Source of the DNA: a virus
IMG/VR virus record: IMGVR_UViG_3300030099_001934
Span: 1 to 55,631 of that record
Reading direction: 5' to 3' (one strand)
DNA length: 55,631 nt
In this document: one piece after another, positions 1-9,425 of the stretch
Layout: each line of letters begins with the position of its first letter
How positions within the stretch are numbered: the first letter of the stretch is position 1
Position numbers and translations under genes: made by a program
The notes under the pieces: generated by a model
What the model was told of the DNA's origin: nothing
Databases searched by the model: none
The model's input: the letters and a program-made list of their open reading frames with translations, nothing else

Positions 1-3000
1 GCTACCCTGCCTTCTATTACGACCAAGTTGAGCCGTTACTGAAGTGACTATCCCTTTTACTGGGTCTAATAACTCGCTTGAGATATTGTTAGCCAAATGG
101 TGAGCATAAGCACTCTCCATAAAGTTAGATTGTTGATTTGCCCGAATATACTTATTTTGTGAGGGGAAACCGTTTGCTACATCTATTTGAGTAATAAATG
201 GATTTTGAGCAGCGCCGTTGTATTTGATACCATAGTTACCCAAATCAATTTCATCAGTTCCATCGGCCTGATTTTGTGATGTAGATAATCTTTCAAAACC
301 TATTTCAGCGGCTTTTGGAGAAGTCTGAACCTGCATGTGTATATCTTGAAATGCGATAAACTCACGGTCATGTGCGACATCATACAAAAGGACACGAGCG
401 TGTCCTTCTTTAGCGAGCATAGGGTCAAGGAAAGCAACCTTTGGAGGATTAGACAAACCAAGACTTGTGTAATTAAGTTCAATTGTTTTATTGACATGTT
501 GAACAAAATTACGAGCAGTCTCAACACAAGAATTACCAATCAAGAAGTTTTCAAGGGGTATAGATTCACGAGGATTCTCACTTAATATTCCTGTTCCACC
601 GTTAAACTTGTGATAGACTAATGCTTCATTCAATACTCCTCTACTCTTAGCGAACATACCTTGAACAGCGTGTGGGTTGTTGTATGTCATGTTCATCCAT
701 ATTGTGTCTCCTCTTCGTAGTCCACCTTGAGCAAAAGGATAGCCCCATGTTCTGTTTAATAACGCATCGTCATCGTTTTTCATAACTTCATTTACACCCA
801 CTCTTAGGAATATAGATTTACCAGCCGCTATTTGTGTATCTAAGATAATCTCGTTAGCGGCTGGTATTGGGCTTTCAAAGTGAATAAAGGATTCTTGCAT
901 GGTTGCTTGGCTGGGAGTAAAGTGAACTACGGACTCTTCTATTCTTGCTACTTTTCCTAAAAGAGTAGACTTTAGCGCCTTTCCAGCGCCATCGGCTTGG
1001 GCGTTTTCTTCAACATAAATATAGTCTCCAACCTTGACATTAACATTGAAAGTATTTGATGATAAAGGTTCTATTCTCGTGTGATTTGTGCAACCAATAA
1101 TTAAGTTGGAAACTTTTGATGTTATTTTCCACGGCGCTGAATAGTGAATTGGTCTTGCTGAGTTTGACAAGTTTACATTATTATCTAAGTTAGTGTTGTA
1201 TTTATCAGAACTAAAGTGGGTATCAAATCCTTTTGAAACTAACAAAGCCTGTTGCCCTTTCAGTATATCATTTTTGAGATAAGAAGGAACAGTTGTTTTT
1301 TCTTTAGTAAAAACAATAATGCTTGATAAAGAATCATCAATAGTCAAACTCGCTGCAACATATTGCCGATTACCCTCTCCAAAATATACAAAGGTATTAC
1401 CTGCTACTTCTAAGGTATAATGTGCAAGACCCATATCCCATTCGTATGTGCTACTAACTGAGAAATTGGGAGTCTTTTCTACATTCGGAAACTTCTCTAT
1501 ATCCTCTTTACTCATAATTAAATGAGCATAACCTGTATAAACAGAACCGTTCATGATAGGTTCAACACTAAGAACAGTTCCACTTGCTCTACCTGATTCT
1601 ACTTTAGCGGCATGTGGATTAGAAAGTGGCCCTGCTTTGAACTCTACAGCGCTCACATATTGTCGTAATCCATAGTCAATGTTACCGCCTTGTGTCTTTA
1701 CACTACCAGCGTCATAATAGTATTCGCTTCTATCCTCAAAATCAGCAGCAGCGTTGAGAGCGTCACCTTTGAGTGGCACTAATACCTCTGAATCGTATAT
1801 ATTCCCTACGAGTAAAGGCAAACCAACACCACTGTCTGTTATTTCCTTAACGAAGTCCTCTGAAACATAGGAATCGTTATCTCTTGGGACATTAATAAAA
1901 CCATCAAAAGAAGGGTCATTGTCATAAATACACCACTCACCTGAAGGCAAAAATGCTCTTCGGTGTATAGTTACATTAACTACATTGAAGTAATCGCTCC
2001 CTGTAGTTACACTTGCTGGAAAAATATTTAGATTACCAACATATATTTTGTATTGAGCAGTCTCCGTTTCAAAGTTAGTTATGTGAGTTTGGTTAGTCTT
2101 CTCATCTGTGAGGACACTCTTAGCGTAAGCGCCAAATGCTGTTCTATCAGACGGAGGCATATCTTGGTATCTACGACCAACTGGAGAAGGATTCCATGTA
2201 TGTGCGGTCATAGTTGGGTCAATATGCAACTTTAGAGAATTATCAGGGCCGGGGTGAGTTTGCTCAAACTTGTTAGCAAAGAATTGGCTTCTAAAGAGAG
2301 GTATCTCAACTAAGGCACGAGTAGAAGCGAACTGTGTTCCAAGTTGATAATCATGTGAAATATTATCCATTGACTGGAACATTCTATCGTTTACAGTGCT
2401 ACCGTCAGACTGTAAGTTTTCAACAAAGAAATGACCATCTCCCATAATCACCTCGCCAAGAGGGAAATCTTGTTTTTGTGTTCCAGTAAGAGCGTTTGCG
2501 TTTGCGGCCAAACCACTACCAACAACCCAATCTTGGAATGTAGCGACTGGCGAACCATTGGGTAAAATGAATCTTCTTGAAGACAAGTTAGAATCAGTAA
2601 ATAAAAAGCAAGCCCCTTTTTTAGATGTATACTCAGCATTTGCTCCATTCTTCAAATATATCCTACCAACTTTAGGGAATGGGTATGTTCCCCAACTTTT
2701 CAAGTCAGGTGACTCATTGTTAAGTGGTGAGACTTCAATAAACTGAGTATTTTGTGTAGCGTCTAAATCCACTCTTACTTTTGTGGCAAGGCATGAAAAT
2801 CCTCTACGACTACTGTATGGTAAATGAGCCAGTGTGCTTCTGTCAAAAGATGGTTTGGTATCAAACGCCCCTTGACCTACACCACCGAGAGTTACACTGA
2901 CCACTGGTGCATTAGGGTCTATCTCTTTCACTACATGTGAGTCAGGGCTGCCCGATGCTAATTCATTGATGCTACGAGTCGCCGCTACATCTGAAAGCCC

Positions 3001-5685
3001 TACACAGTTTACTGCTGTAAAGCGCCCATCATCACCTTCAACCTCTTCTACACCACGCAGTTTTGTGCGCCCCATGAGGAACATAATACAAGCAAGATTA
3101 TGGTCATCAGGTCTGTCTTTAATAGAATTGACATATTGCAGTTGATTTGTCCTTTTTCTATCTGATGGTTGAACAAAGAAACGATGACTTGTTCCTACAA
3201 GATGATTAATTTCAACATTGTCAATAATGTCAAAGAACTCGTGTATAGCGGAGGCTGAAGAGGTGATACCCTCGTCAAATTGCCCTGCGCTGGGGCTGTC
3301 GTGAACTTTATGTGGAACTCTACGAGCAAACTCTTGCGTTATATCGTTACCTGATTTTATTTGCACTCTCTCCATAAAGAGGCGATGAAATACTGAATCA
3401 TGGTCAGCCTTTGATGTATGAGAAGCATTGACATTCTGTGGTGTGTTGTTACCAATAGTAGCAGTGGCTGTGAAGTTTTGAGGTGTTAATCTCTCATCTA
3501 ATTCAACATCAGCCTCAAATCCTTCGCTATTATCACCAACAAGAGAATGACTGAAATTAACTGAGCCTAAGTTACCTTCTTTAGACTTACCAACATCTAT
3601 GTAACCCCCAGCAGCAAAAAGAGTAGCATTACCAGCGGCGACATCAGTTGCTATGTCATCATAGATGTAACCACCAGCGCCGTTAGAAACATTACTCGCT
3701 GGAACTGTTTTTTCCACCATAAGCATAGGTGAAGTCTTATTCATCGAAACCCCTGTAAAATCTATGGCGTTATAGTGAATCTCAACATAAGGTGCAAACC
3801 CACGAGTAGCAAGAGTAGGAGAGTGTAATAGTGCTATTCTACTCTTACTTGAGGGGTGCAAGTGAAACTTACGAAGGTTAGAATCAATAGCGTCTAAACT
3901 TAGAGGCGCTGGGCCTTTGAGAAGGAATGGATATGGATTAAAGTCAGGGGCGTTTGCTTTTACACCCCCAATCGCTATGAGTTTTCTATTTGCTCCGCTG
4001 AGTCCGTTATTCACAACCTCATGAACTATGCTTGAGTTCACTACATCGGTAATCTCAAACTGAGCCACATCACGGTAGTAATCTACTCTTGAGTTGATTG
4101 GGAATAAATCTTTGATTCCTCTTGTTCTTTCATCATACATCAGGGTGAGAATATCCGAATTACCAGCCTGTTGGTCAAGCGCCTCATCATTAGCACGAGG
4201 CATATTTCTCAAGTAATGATGACCCTCAACATGATTCAGTATGTGCCGACCTGAGTGACCTACTTGAAACGACTCATCTAAATTAGTAGGCCATGTCACT
4301 GCGAATGGATTGAGGGGGTCAGAAGTTGTAGTCGCCATACGACTTGAATATACCAAAGCATGTTGCTCAAACTTACCTTCGTCAATCAACATTTGACCTG
4401 CTCTATCTACGAGTTGAGTAGCAAGATGAGGAGGTTGGTAAGGGCGACCTGTGCCGTTTTCAATCAAGGAGTCAGCCGAGATAACAACAAATGAGTTTGC
4501 GCCATTTGCTGGTATATGGGTTGAGTGTAAAATAGGTCGAAGCCCGTTTGTATTGGTGCTTGTTTTGAAATCTAAGTGGACACTTGACACCAGTAATTTA
4601 CCATTTGCGATGTCTATACTGTGAAGCCTTACACGCTCAGGGGGTTTTTGATTAGGCTTCTTAGTAGTTTGATTGATTGAGCCGGGGTTGATAAGTAGAT
4701 TGTAAGGAACATGCGGCACGAGATGAGTTCGTGTAGCGCCGGGTATTGTGATTCGGTCAATGACTGAATACATACCAGTAGAGTAAGGCGCTACTGTAAA
4801 ATCAACAGAAGTGTTAGTAATTGTTTTACCAGTCAAAGCATTAGCCAAAGCCTGTGCGTTAGTAGAACCGATAACAAGTGCAGTAAGATTACTCTCGGCT
4901 GCTATGCTATCAATTGTATAGACATCTTTGAACGGGGATATTGGCTCTTCAAATCTAAACATAGAGATTGTGCTATCTCCGACCAGTGCTGGGTTACGAG
5001 ATGTCATTTCCTGATTAAAAGCAGCATTAACATGTATACATTCAATGACACCTTTGAACTCTCCACCTTTACCACCAATGAATACATGTGAATTATTTTT
5101 AACCAAAAATGCATCAGAAGGAATCATCTGTTGTGCAACCAAATCTCCGTTTACATAGATTTGTGCAGCACCGTTTGCTAATGCCGCCACAACATGATAT
5201 AGTGGTCTTTGATTAAGCGATAACGATGTTGCTTTATCTTTACTACCTAAGTCAAAGCGGTTATACGAATCATCTAAACCACCGAATGTATTTACTGGAT
5301 AAACATGACCATCGTAGTTGTTTGTTTCAGGTAGCGCAGTTCGTATCAATACCTTCATTTTTCCAGTAGAAGGAGAATCAATATTAGCCTCAAACTCAAT
5401 TGGGCCGGGTGTATCAACTGTTCCCATGCTTAGTCTAAATTGACCCTCTTTCATGAGAATCACACCACCACAGTCAGGCACTACCCACGCTTCTATAGCG
5501 ATACTATTACTCAAACCATCAGCGATTATTCCTTTACCATGATTTGTAGATAAAATATCAGAAGAACTTTTGTGAGTGTCGTTGTATTCTTGTCCAAGTT
5601 TACTAAAATCACCTTGAGGAATAATCACGCCATCACTTACGCCATCAAATAGCAAAGCGTGGTTGGATTGTAACATGATAGGCAT
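1..5685 (-). CDS. Giant tail fibre or adhesin with LamG-like domain (partial, C-terminus off the edge)
   Basis: An open frame of 1895 codons runs from ATG at 5685 to the left edge; I spot-checked lines across it and found no stop. Near residues 65-190 the protein has the look of a concanavalin A/LamG lectin fold: an AIEAWV strand, then LYHVVAALANGAAQIYVNGD. That fold is common in viral receptor-binding proteins. The rest is beta-rich, Asn/Thr/Gly-rich sequence without a domain I can name. It is the last gene of the leftward tail operon, 12 bases after the preceding tail gene, where host-recognition proteins usually lie. A role in host attachment is inferred from size, fold and position. Confidence 0.8.
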   Translation of the reverse strand, partial: MPIMLQSNHALLFDGVSDGVIIPQGDFSKLGQEYNDTHKSSSDILSTNHGKGIIADGLSNSIAIEAWVVPDCGGVILMKEGQFRLSMGTVDTPGPIEFEANIDSPSTGKMKVLIRTALPETNNYDGHVYPVNTFGGLDDSYNRFDLGSKDKATSLSLNQRPLYHVVAALANGAAQIYVNGDLVAQQMIPSDAFLVKNNSHVFIGGKGGEFKGVIECIHVNAAFNQEMTSRNPALVGDSTISMFRFEEPISPFKDVYTIDSIAAESNLTALVIGSTNAQALANALTGKTITNTSVDFTVAPYSTGMYSVIDRITIPGATRTHLVPHVPYNLLINPGSINQTTKKPNQKPPERVRLHSIDIANGKLLVSSVHLDFKTSTNTNGLRPILHSTHIPANGANSFVVISADSLIENGTGRPYQPPHLATQLVDRAGQMLIDEGKFEQHALVYSSRMATTTSDPLNPFAVTWPTNLDESFQVGHSGRHILNHVEGHHYLRNMPRANDEALDQQAGNSDILTLMYDERTRGIKDLFPINSRVDYYRDVAQFEITDVVNSSIVHEVVNNGLSGANRKLIAIGGVKANAPDFNPYPFLLKGPAPLSLDAIDSNLRKFHLHPSSKSRIALLHSPTLATRGFAPYVEIHYNAIDFTGVSMNKTSPMLMVEKTVPASNVSNGAGGYIYDDIATDVAAGNATLFAAGGYIDVGKSKEGNLGSVNFSHSLVGDNSEGFEADVELDERLTPQNFTATATIGNNTPQNVNASHTSKADHDSVFHRLFMERVQIKSGNDITQEFARRVPHKVHDSPSAGQFDEGITSSASAIHEFFDIIDNVEINHLVGTSHRFFVQPSDRKRTNQLQYVNSIKDRPDDHNLACIMFLMGRTKLRGVEEVEGDDGRFTAVNCVGLSDVAATRSINELASGSPDSHVVKEIDPNAPVVSVTLGGVGQGAFDTKPSFDRSTLAHLPYSSRRGFSCLATKVRVDLDATQNTQFIEVSPLNNESPDLKSWGTYPFPKVGRIYLKNGANAEYTSKKGACFLFTDSNLSSRRFILPNGSPVATFQDWVVGSGLAANANALTGTQKQDFPLGEVIMGDGHFFVENLQSDGSTVNDRMFQSMDNISHDYQLGTQFASTRALVEIPLFRSQFFANKFEQTHPGPDNSLKLHIDPTMTAHTWNPSPVGRRYQDMPPSDRTAFGAYAKSVLTDEKTNQTHITNFETETAQYKIYVGNLNIFPASVTTGSDYFNVVNVTIHRRAFLPSGEWCIYDNDPSFDGFINVPRDNDSYVSEDFVKEITDSGVGLPLLVGNIYDSEVLVPLKGDALNAAADFEDRSEYYYDAGSVKTQGGNIDYGLRQYVSAVEFKAGPLSNPHAAKVESGRASGTVLSVEPIMNGSVYTGYAHLIMSKEDIEKFPNVEKTPNFSVSSTYEWDMGLAHYTLEVAGNTFVYFGEGNRQYVAASLTIDDSLSSIIVFTKEKTTVPSYLKNDILKGQQALLVSKGFDTHFSSDKYNTNLDNNVNLSNSARPIHYSAPWKITSKVSNLIIGCTNHTRIEPLSSNTFNVNVKVGDYIYVEENAQADGAGKALKSTLLGKVARIEESVVHFTPSQATMQESFIHFESPIPAANEIILDTQIAAGKSIFLRVGVNEVMKNDDDALLNRTWGYPFAQGGLRRGDTIWMNMTYNNPHAVQGMFAKSRGVLNEALVYHKFNGGTGILSENPRESIPLENFLIGNSCVETARNFVQHVNKTIELNYTSLGLSNPPKVAFLDPMLAKEGHARVLLYDVAHDREFIAFQDIHMQVQTSPKAAEIGFERLSTSQNQADGTDEIDLGNYGIKYNGAAQNPFITQIDVANGFPSQNKYIRANQQSNFMESAYAHHLANNISSELLDPVKGIVTSVTAQLGRNRRQGS

Positions 5686-5697
5686 TCTTCTTTCACC

Positions 5698-6951
5698 TCA
5701 AATAATCATGTCAATTGGTGCGAACACCATTTGGTAAGTGTAGTGTTGCTCTCCGGCGTTATATCCCACATCAAACTTCTGAATAGTGCCTTGAATACCA
5801 GTCATTTCATCAGATGTGCTAAAATCTACATTTGCTGACTTTGTATTTCCTTCAGAGATTTTTTCATTTGTAGACCTAAACAAACCTGTAGGAACTAAAA
5901 AGTTACGAACATCATATTTTCTACCATCCTCAGCAGTAATCATTGAGTTGTAGGGAATCTGTAGACCAATTGGGTAGTCTCCACTAAACAATCCATCAAG
6001 GCTGCTTACCACACCACCACCAGCAACAGCCCCAGCCGCTAATGCTGCTCCCCCTGTAAGTGCAAACGCAGCAGCACCCGCTATTCCCGCTATAATCAAA
6101 GCAGCAGTTCCTCTGTCTGTGTTGTGTAAAATACCATACAAGTCTTGCACCTTATCCCCAGCCGACTTAGGTTTGCTTGTAGAAGCACTTGAGCCTCCGG
6201 TGAATGGTAGATGATATGGAGCAAAGGGTCTATTTGTAGTAAAGGAAACACTACCAGTTCCAGTCATTTTACCAGTAGTTGATTGTGAGAGTGTAATCTT
6301 TGAAGAGCCAGCGGCTGGAACAAACTCCGATGTGCTGATAGCAGTTGTTATTGTTGAATTAAGGAATGACGGCCCTAAAGCGGTAGCAAGTGATGCAGCC
6401 ATTTCAGCGGGAGTAATACCGTTAGTAGAATGAACAAATATTGTAGCAAAATCTTGAGCACTGAAGTTTCCTACATTTGTAGTTCCTGTGCTTGTAAACT
6501 TAGCAGCGTCATTACTTTTTGAAAAGAAGATTCTCAAATCTTTATCTAATCCTTTGTCACGAATAGTTACCTTTGAATCGCTACCTTCGCATAATTCTAT
6601 GAACTTAGTATCAGCAACTTGAGTAAAGTTACCAACCGAGTTTAAGTCAGCATGATTAACAGCGAAATCAATTTGTGCAGTTGCACCAGTCGCTGCTGTG
6701 TTTCTTCGGTTTACATCATCATCAGTAAATATACCTTCAATAACAATAGTAGAATTAACCATGTTCAAATCAATTCCAAGTCTTTTACCACCCATAAGAG
6801 GTAAAGGCATACCGCCTACTTTACGCTCTACGCTGAGGGCAATAGAAAGAGCCTGAAGTTCCATAGGAGGAAAAGGGTCACCCCCGAATAAATCACCAAG
6901 AATACCAGCATCGAAATGAAGGCGAATAGGTGTTCCGTAACCGTCACTCAT
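5698..6951 (-). CDS. Putative tail hub/baseplate-type protein
   Basis: 417 residues. The N-terminus (about residues 30-75) has the pattern ALSIALSVERKVGGMPLP followed by a beta-rich segment ending STIVIEG, and the C-terminus ends in a beta strand segment (HYTYQMVFAPIDMII). This resembles small tail-hub or baseplate proteins of siphoviruses and myoviruses that follow the tape measure. A Gly/Ala-rich hydrophobic stretch around residues 285-320 could insert in a membrane or lie in the tail tip. The gene overlaps the tape measure gene by 4 bases (ATGA), so translation is probably coupled. The function is inferred from position; I recognise no diagnostic motif. Confidence 0.5.
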   Translation of the reverse strand: MSDGYGTPIRLHFDAGILGDLFGGDPFPPMELQALSIALSVERKVGGMPLPLMGGKRLGIDLNMVNSTIVIEGIFTDDDVNRRNTAATGATAQIDFAVNHADLNSVGNFTQVADTKFIELCEGSDSKVTIRDKGLDKDLRIFFSKSNDAAKFTSTGTTNVGNFSAQDFATIFVHSTNGITPAEMAASLATALGPSFLNSTITTAISTSEFVPAAGSSKITLSQSTTGKMTGTGSVSFTTNRPFAPYHLPFTGGSSASTSKPKSAGDKVQDLYGILHNTDRGTAALIIAGIAGAAAFALTGGAALAAGAVAGGGVVSSLDGLFSGDYPIGLQIPYNSMITAEDGRKYDVRNFLVPTGLFRSTNEKISEGNTKSANVDFSTSDEMTGIQGTIQKFDVGYNAGEQHYTYQMVFAPIDMII

Positions 6952-8267
6952 CTTCCAGCCCTCATTGTTGAACCACCGCTTGCACGAGCAATCTCTTGCT
7001 GAATGGCGTTACTCATCTTTCTTGCGAACTCACGCTTGTCAGTTCTATCTGTCATACCCGAAGGATTGATTGTAATATTGTAGGTGTTACCACCGCCTCC
7101 TGTTCCAGCACCACCGTTAATTTCAACTGGAATAGAACGGTTGCCCGAAAGCGGGACTACAGCCTCAGTGCCGTGTAGCATTACCGGGTAACCCGACTCA
7201 GGCCCAGTCGCTATACCACCTTCAGCAAATCCAAGCATGTCTAATCCAGCACCAATAAGTTCACCACCAGCGTCTACCAAGTCCATGATAGCATCAACTA
7301 TTGGCTCTAAGACATCCCATATCATGTCAAGGATATACTCAAAAGCATCAAAGATTGGCTCAAGTATGTTAGTCCAAACCCAATCAAAACTGTCACCAAG
7401 TTCATCCCACACGGTTTGAATTGCGCCTATTCCTTCTTCTATGCCCGGCCCTACCTTGTCCCATAAAGCACCTAATGTGTTATCCCAAACCCATTCCATG
7501 CCCTCTACAAGAGTGTCCCATGCTGTTTCTATAGCACCGATACCAGTTTCAATTGGTGGCCCAACTAAGTCCCAAAGCGGAACTACAACATTGTTCCAAA
7601 TTAGTTCCATTCCATACATGAGGCCATCCCATGCGGTTTCTATGAGTCCTATACCAGCCTCTATTGGTGGGCCAACCAAGTCCCATAGAGGGACAACGAT
7701 GTTATTCCACGCTAACTCCATAGCGCCCATTAACAAGTCCCATGCTGTTTGAATAGCGGTTATTCCGAGGTCAATAGGAATACCAACTAAGTCCCATAAA
7801 GGAACTATGATATTGTTCCATGCTAATTCCATACCATCCATTAGTAAGTCCCAAGCAGCCCCAATTGCGTCTATACCTAACTCAATGACTGGCCCTACCA
7901 AGTCCCATAAAGGAACTATAATTTCATCCCAAGCCAATTCTAAGCCCGTCATCAATAAGTCCCATGCGGCTTGTATTCCTTCAAATGCTAAACCTAAAGC
8001 ACTCTCAAAAAAGTCAGCAATTTCTTGTATGACTGGCTCAGCAACCTCCCATAGTTTGTCAAAAATCGGCATGATATTTTCATCAAACCAATCTTTTACT
8101 ACCTGAAACTTCTCTTTGATGAAGTCTATGGCTGAACTAAAAGCACCTGTAACTACTGATATTGCACTACCAAAAATACCTCCAATGGCACTAAAAATAC
8201 CTGAGACTGCGCTTGCACCACTTGATAACCCGCTAAGGGCTACGGTCAAGCCAGCCAGTGCTACCAT
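6948..8267 (-). CDS. Tail tape measure protein with 37-residue repeats
   Basis: 439 residues. A hydrophobic Ala/Gly-rich N-terminus (residues 1-50) is followed from about residue 101 by roughly six tandem repeats of about 37 residues with the core AWDLLM-G-ELAWNN-IVPLWDLVGP. The C-terminal part has GYPVMLHGTEAVVPL, a signature often seen at the end of tape measure proteins. The protein would span the tail lumen and set tail length. At about 1.5 angstroms per residue it predicts a short tail of very roughly 65 nm. It starts at the stop of the second chaperone (TGATG), the usual order chaperones then tape measure. Confidence 0.85.
   Translation of the reverse strand: MVALAGLTVALSGLSSGASAVSGIFSAIGGIFGSAISVVTGAFSSAIDFIKEKFQVVKDWFDENIMPIFDKLWEVAEPVIQEIADFFESALGLAFEGIQAAWDLLMTGLELAWDEIIVPLWDLVGPVIELGIDAIGAAWDLLMDGMELAWNNIIVPLWDLVGIPIDLGITAIQTAWDLLMGAMELAWNNIVVPLWDLVGPPIEAGIGLIETAWDGLMYGMELIWNNVVVPLWDLVGPPIETGIGAIETAWDTLVEGMEWVWDNTLGALWDKVGPGIEEGIGAIQTVWDELGDSFDWVWTNILEPIFDAFEYILDMIWDVLEPIVDAIMDLVDAGGELIGAGLDMLGFAEGGIATGPESGYPVMLHGTEAVVPLSGNRSIPVEINGGAGTGGGGNTYNITINPSGMTDRTDKREFARKMSNAIQQEIARASGGSTMRAGR
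6990..7980 (-). repeat. Tandem repeats of about 111 bp inside the tape measure gene
   Basis: Roughly six degenerate units of about 111 bp lie within about 7320-7967, each encoding one 37-residue tape measure unit. On the + strand each unit contains a recognisable CCAACTAAGTCCCA-like core (for example near 7560, 7672, 7785 and 7890). Gain or loss of units would change tail length. Confidence 0.6.
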
Positions 8268-8545
8268 CAGAAGTCCTCCGTGTCAAGGAAACTATAGTCA
8301 AGGGAAACGGTTTCTCGGCTACCGCTTTTTGAGGACTGTTTCTTTCTCTTATACGCTTTTTCTTCTTCGTTACGACCCACAATCGCCCAAGTATAGGATT
8401 GAAAAAATTGTTGTGGAGTCATCTCATGCACCTCTTTTATTGATATTCCATAGTGTTTTGCTACAATGTATGCTTTCATTTCAAGAGATAATTCCAAATC
8501 GGCGGGGGATTGGATTACTTTGCGACTGAGAAAACTCTCAATCAC
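8267..8545 (-). CDS. Second tail assembly chaperone (gpT-like), GTG start or -1 frameshift product
   Basis: 92 residues, helical, lying directly upstream of the tape measure gene. The frame can only begin at a GTG that overlaps the stop of the upstream chaperone. The junction on the minus strand reads GGCGGGAAAAAGTGATTGAG. Reading this frame from the upstream frame requires a -1 shift at the GGG-AAA-AAG stretch just before TGA. In lambda-type and many other tailed phages the second chaperone is made as a -1 frameshift fusion (G-GT). Either coupled reinitiation or slippage could operate here. The family assignment rests on position and size. Confidence 0.6.
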   Translation of the reverse strand: MIESFLSRKVIQSPADLELSLEMKAYIVAKHYGISIKEVHEMTPQQFFQSYTWAIVGRNEEEKAYKRKKQSSKSGSRETVSLDYSFLDTEDF

Positions 8546-8919
8546 TTTTTCCCGCCTTTGGTAAACCCCCCTGACATCATTTCCCCAAGTTCATTTGGAC
8601 TCGGCAATAATGCAGAGATTTGTTCACCCACATATCCTTTGAGTTTCATTAACTCATCAGTAGAAAGATTAGGGTTAGTTCGCACTACCCAGTTTGTAAA
8701 TGCATATTTGTAATAACCTTCAAGGTTCAAAGACATTTGACCATCTTTGGTAATATCAAACATTTCTTGAGCCGCTTTTTGAATATCAAAAAATGAAACA
8801 TCACGAACCCATACCTCCATTACGAGGTTAGGGTCATCGGGGTCTATACCAATCTCGTGCTTCTGTTCATCATTCCGTCTCATCAATAAGTTCTTGTTCG
8901 CTACTACTGTTTTCGTCAT
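8542..8919 (-). CDS. First tail assembly chaperone (gpG-like)
   Basis: About 125 residues, acidic to neutral and helical, with the pattern FDIQKAAQEMFDI and a Gly/Lys-rich tail. I chose ATG at 8919 because AGGTGA lies 6 bases upstream; a longer start at 8928 has no better signal. The start overlaps the end of the upstream SAP-domain gene by about 50 bases. The position, two genes upstream of and in the same operon as the tape measure gene, is that of tail assembly chaperones that keep the tape measure soluble. The stop is preceded by GGGAAAAAG, a possible slip site. Confidence 0.6.
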   Translation of the reverse strand: MTKTVVANKNLLMRRNDEQKHEIGIDPDDPNLVMEVWVRDVSFFDIQKAAQEMFDITKDGQMSLNLEGYYKYAFTNWVVRTNPNLSTDELMKLKGYVGEQISALLPSPNELGEMMSGGFTKGGKK

Positions 8920-9415
8920 TTGTCTCACCTGTGGTCACAGCCGCTTCTTCAGCGGGGGTGTCCGACTCTACTTCAGCAGCCGATTCTTCGGGGGCTTCAG
9001 TCTCAGTCGTGGACTCGGATATACCTTCATCGTCACGCTTTAAGCGTAGAGCGATTTCAGCCTTAGTGCCGTAAACTGGTAGCCCACGGTCTTTGCATAA
9101 TGCTTGTAACTCTTTGACAGTCATAGCATCATAGGTAAGTTCTGTAGGGAAATCTTCGCTATCACCAATGTCTTCAGGTGTAGCCAATTCCGATGTTGCT
9201 TCAAATACCTCTTCAGGTAGAGGCTCAACTACTTCTTCTTCTATCACTGGCTCTAAAAGTGCTTTGACTGCCTCTTCAATGAGATGTAGTGAACGCTTTT
9301 CACCAGCAGCAACAAGGTCACCGGAGGTTACGCCTATTTGCTGACCATACCAACTGGCATATTCAGCGTGAGATAATTTTGAATATTGTTTTGCTCGGAT
9401 AGATGGTGTAAGCAT
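8870..9415 (-). CDS. SAP-domain acidic protein of the tail operon
   Basis: About 181 residues. The N-terminal 65 residues are compact and helical, the middle is very acidic (EEEVVEPLPEE), and residues about 112-147 form a SAP-type motif (MTVKELQALCKDRGLPVYGT). The C-terminus is a Glu/Thr-rich disordered tail. SAP domains bind DNA or pack in virion proteins. ATG at 9415 is preferred over an upstream alternative at 9460 because it has GAGGG about 7 bases upstream and does not overlap the tail tube gene. The role in the tail operon is unknown. Confidence 0.7.
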   Translation of the reverse strand: MLTPSIRAKQYSKLSHAEYASWYGQQIGVTSGDLVAAGEKRSLHLIEEAVKALLEPVIEEEVVEPLPEEVFEATSELATPEDIGDSEDFPTELTYDAMTVKELQALCKDRGLPVYGTKAEIALRLKRDDEGISESTTETEAPEESAAEVESDTPAEEAAVTTGETNDENSSSEQELIDETE

Positions 9416-9425
9416 GATAGTTCCC

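Noticed and set aside
1-5685. Several short + strand frames (337-585, 2053-2235, 2558-2746)
   Set aside because: They lie inside one continuous leftward frame and lack any start signals.
7320-7980. CRISPR-like array
   Set aside because: The repeats of about 111 bases are in frame and encode tape measure units; no spacers.
7441-8529. Several + strand open frames over the tape measure and chaperone genes
   Set aside because: They are antisense shadows of repetitive leftward genes, Ser/Pro-rich with no ribosome binding sites or neighbours.
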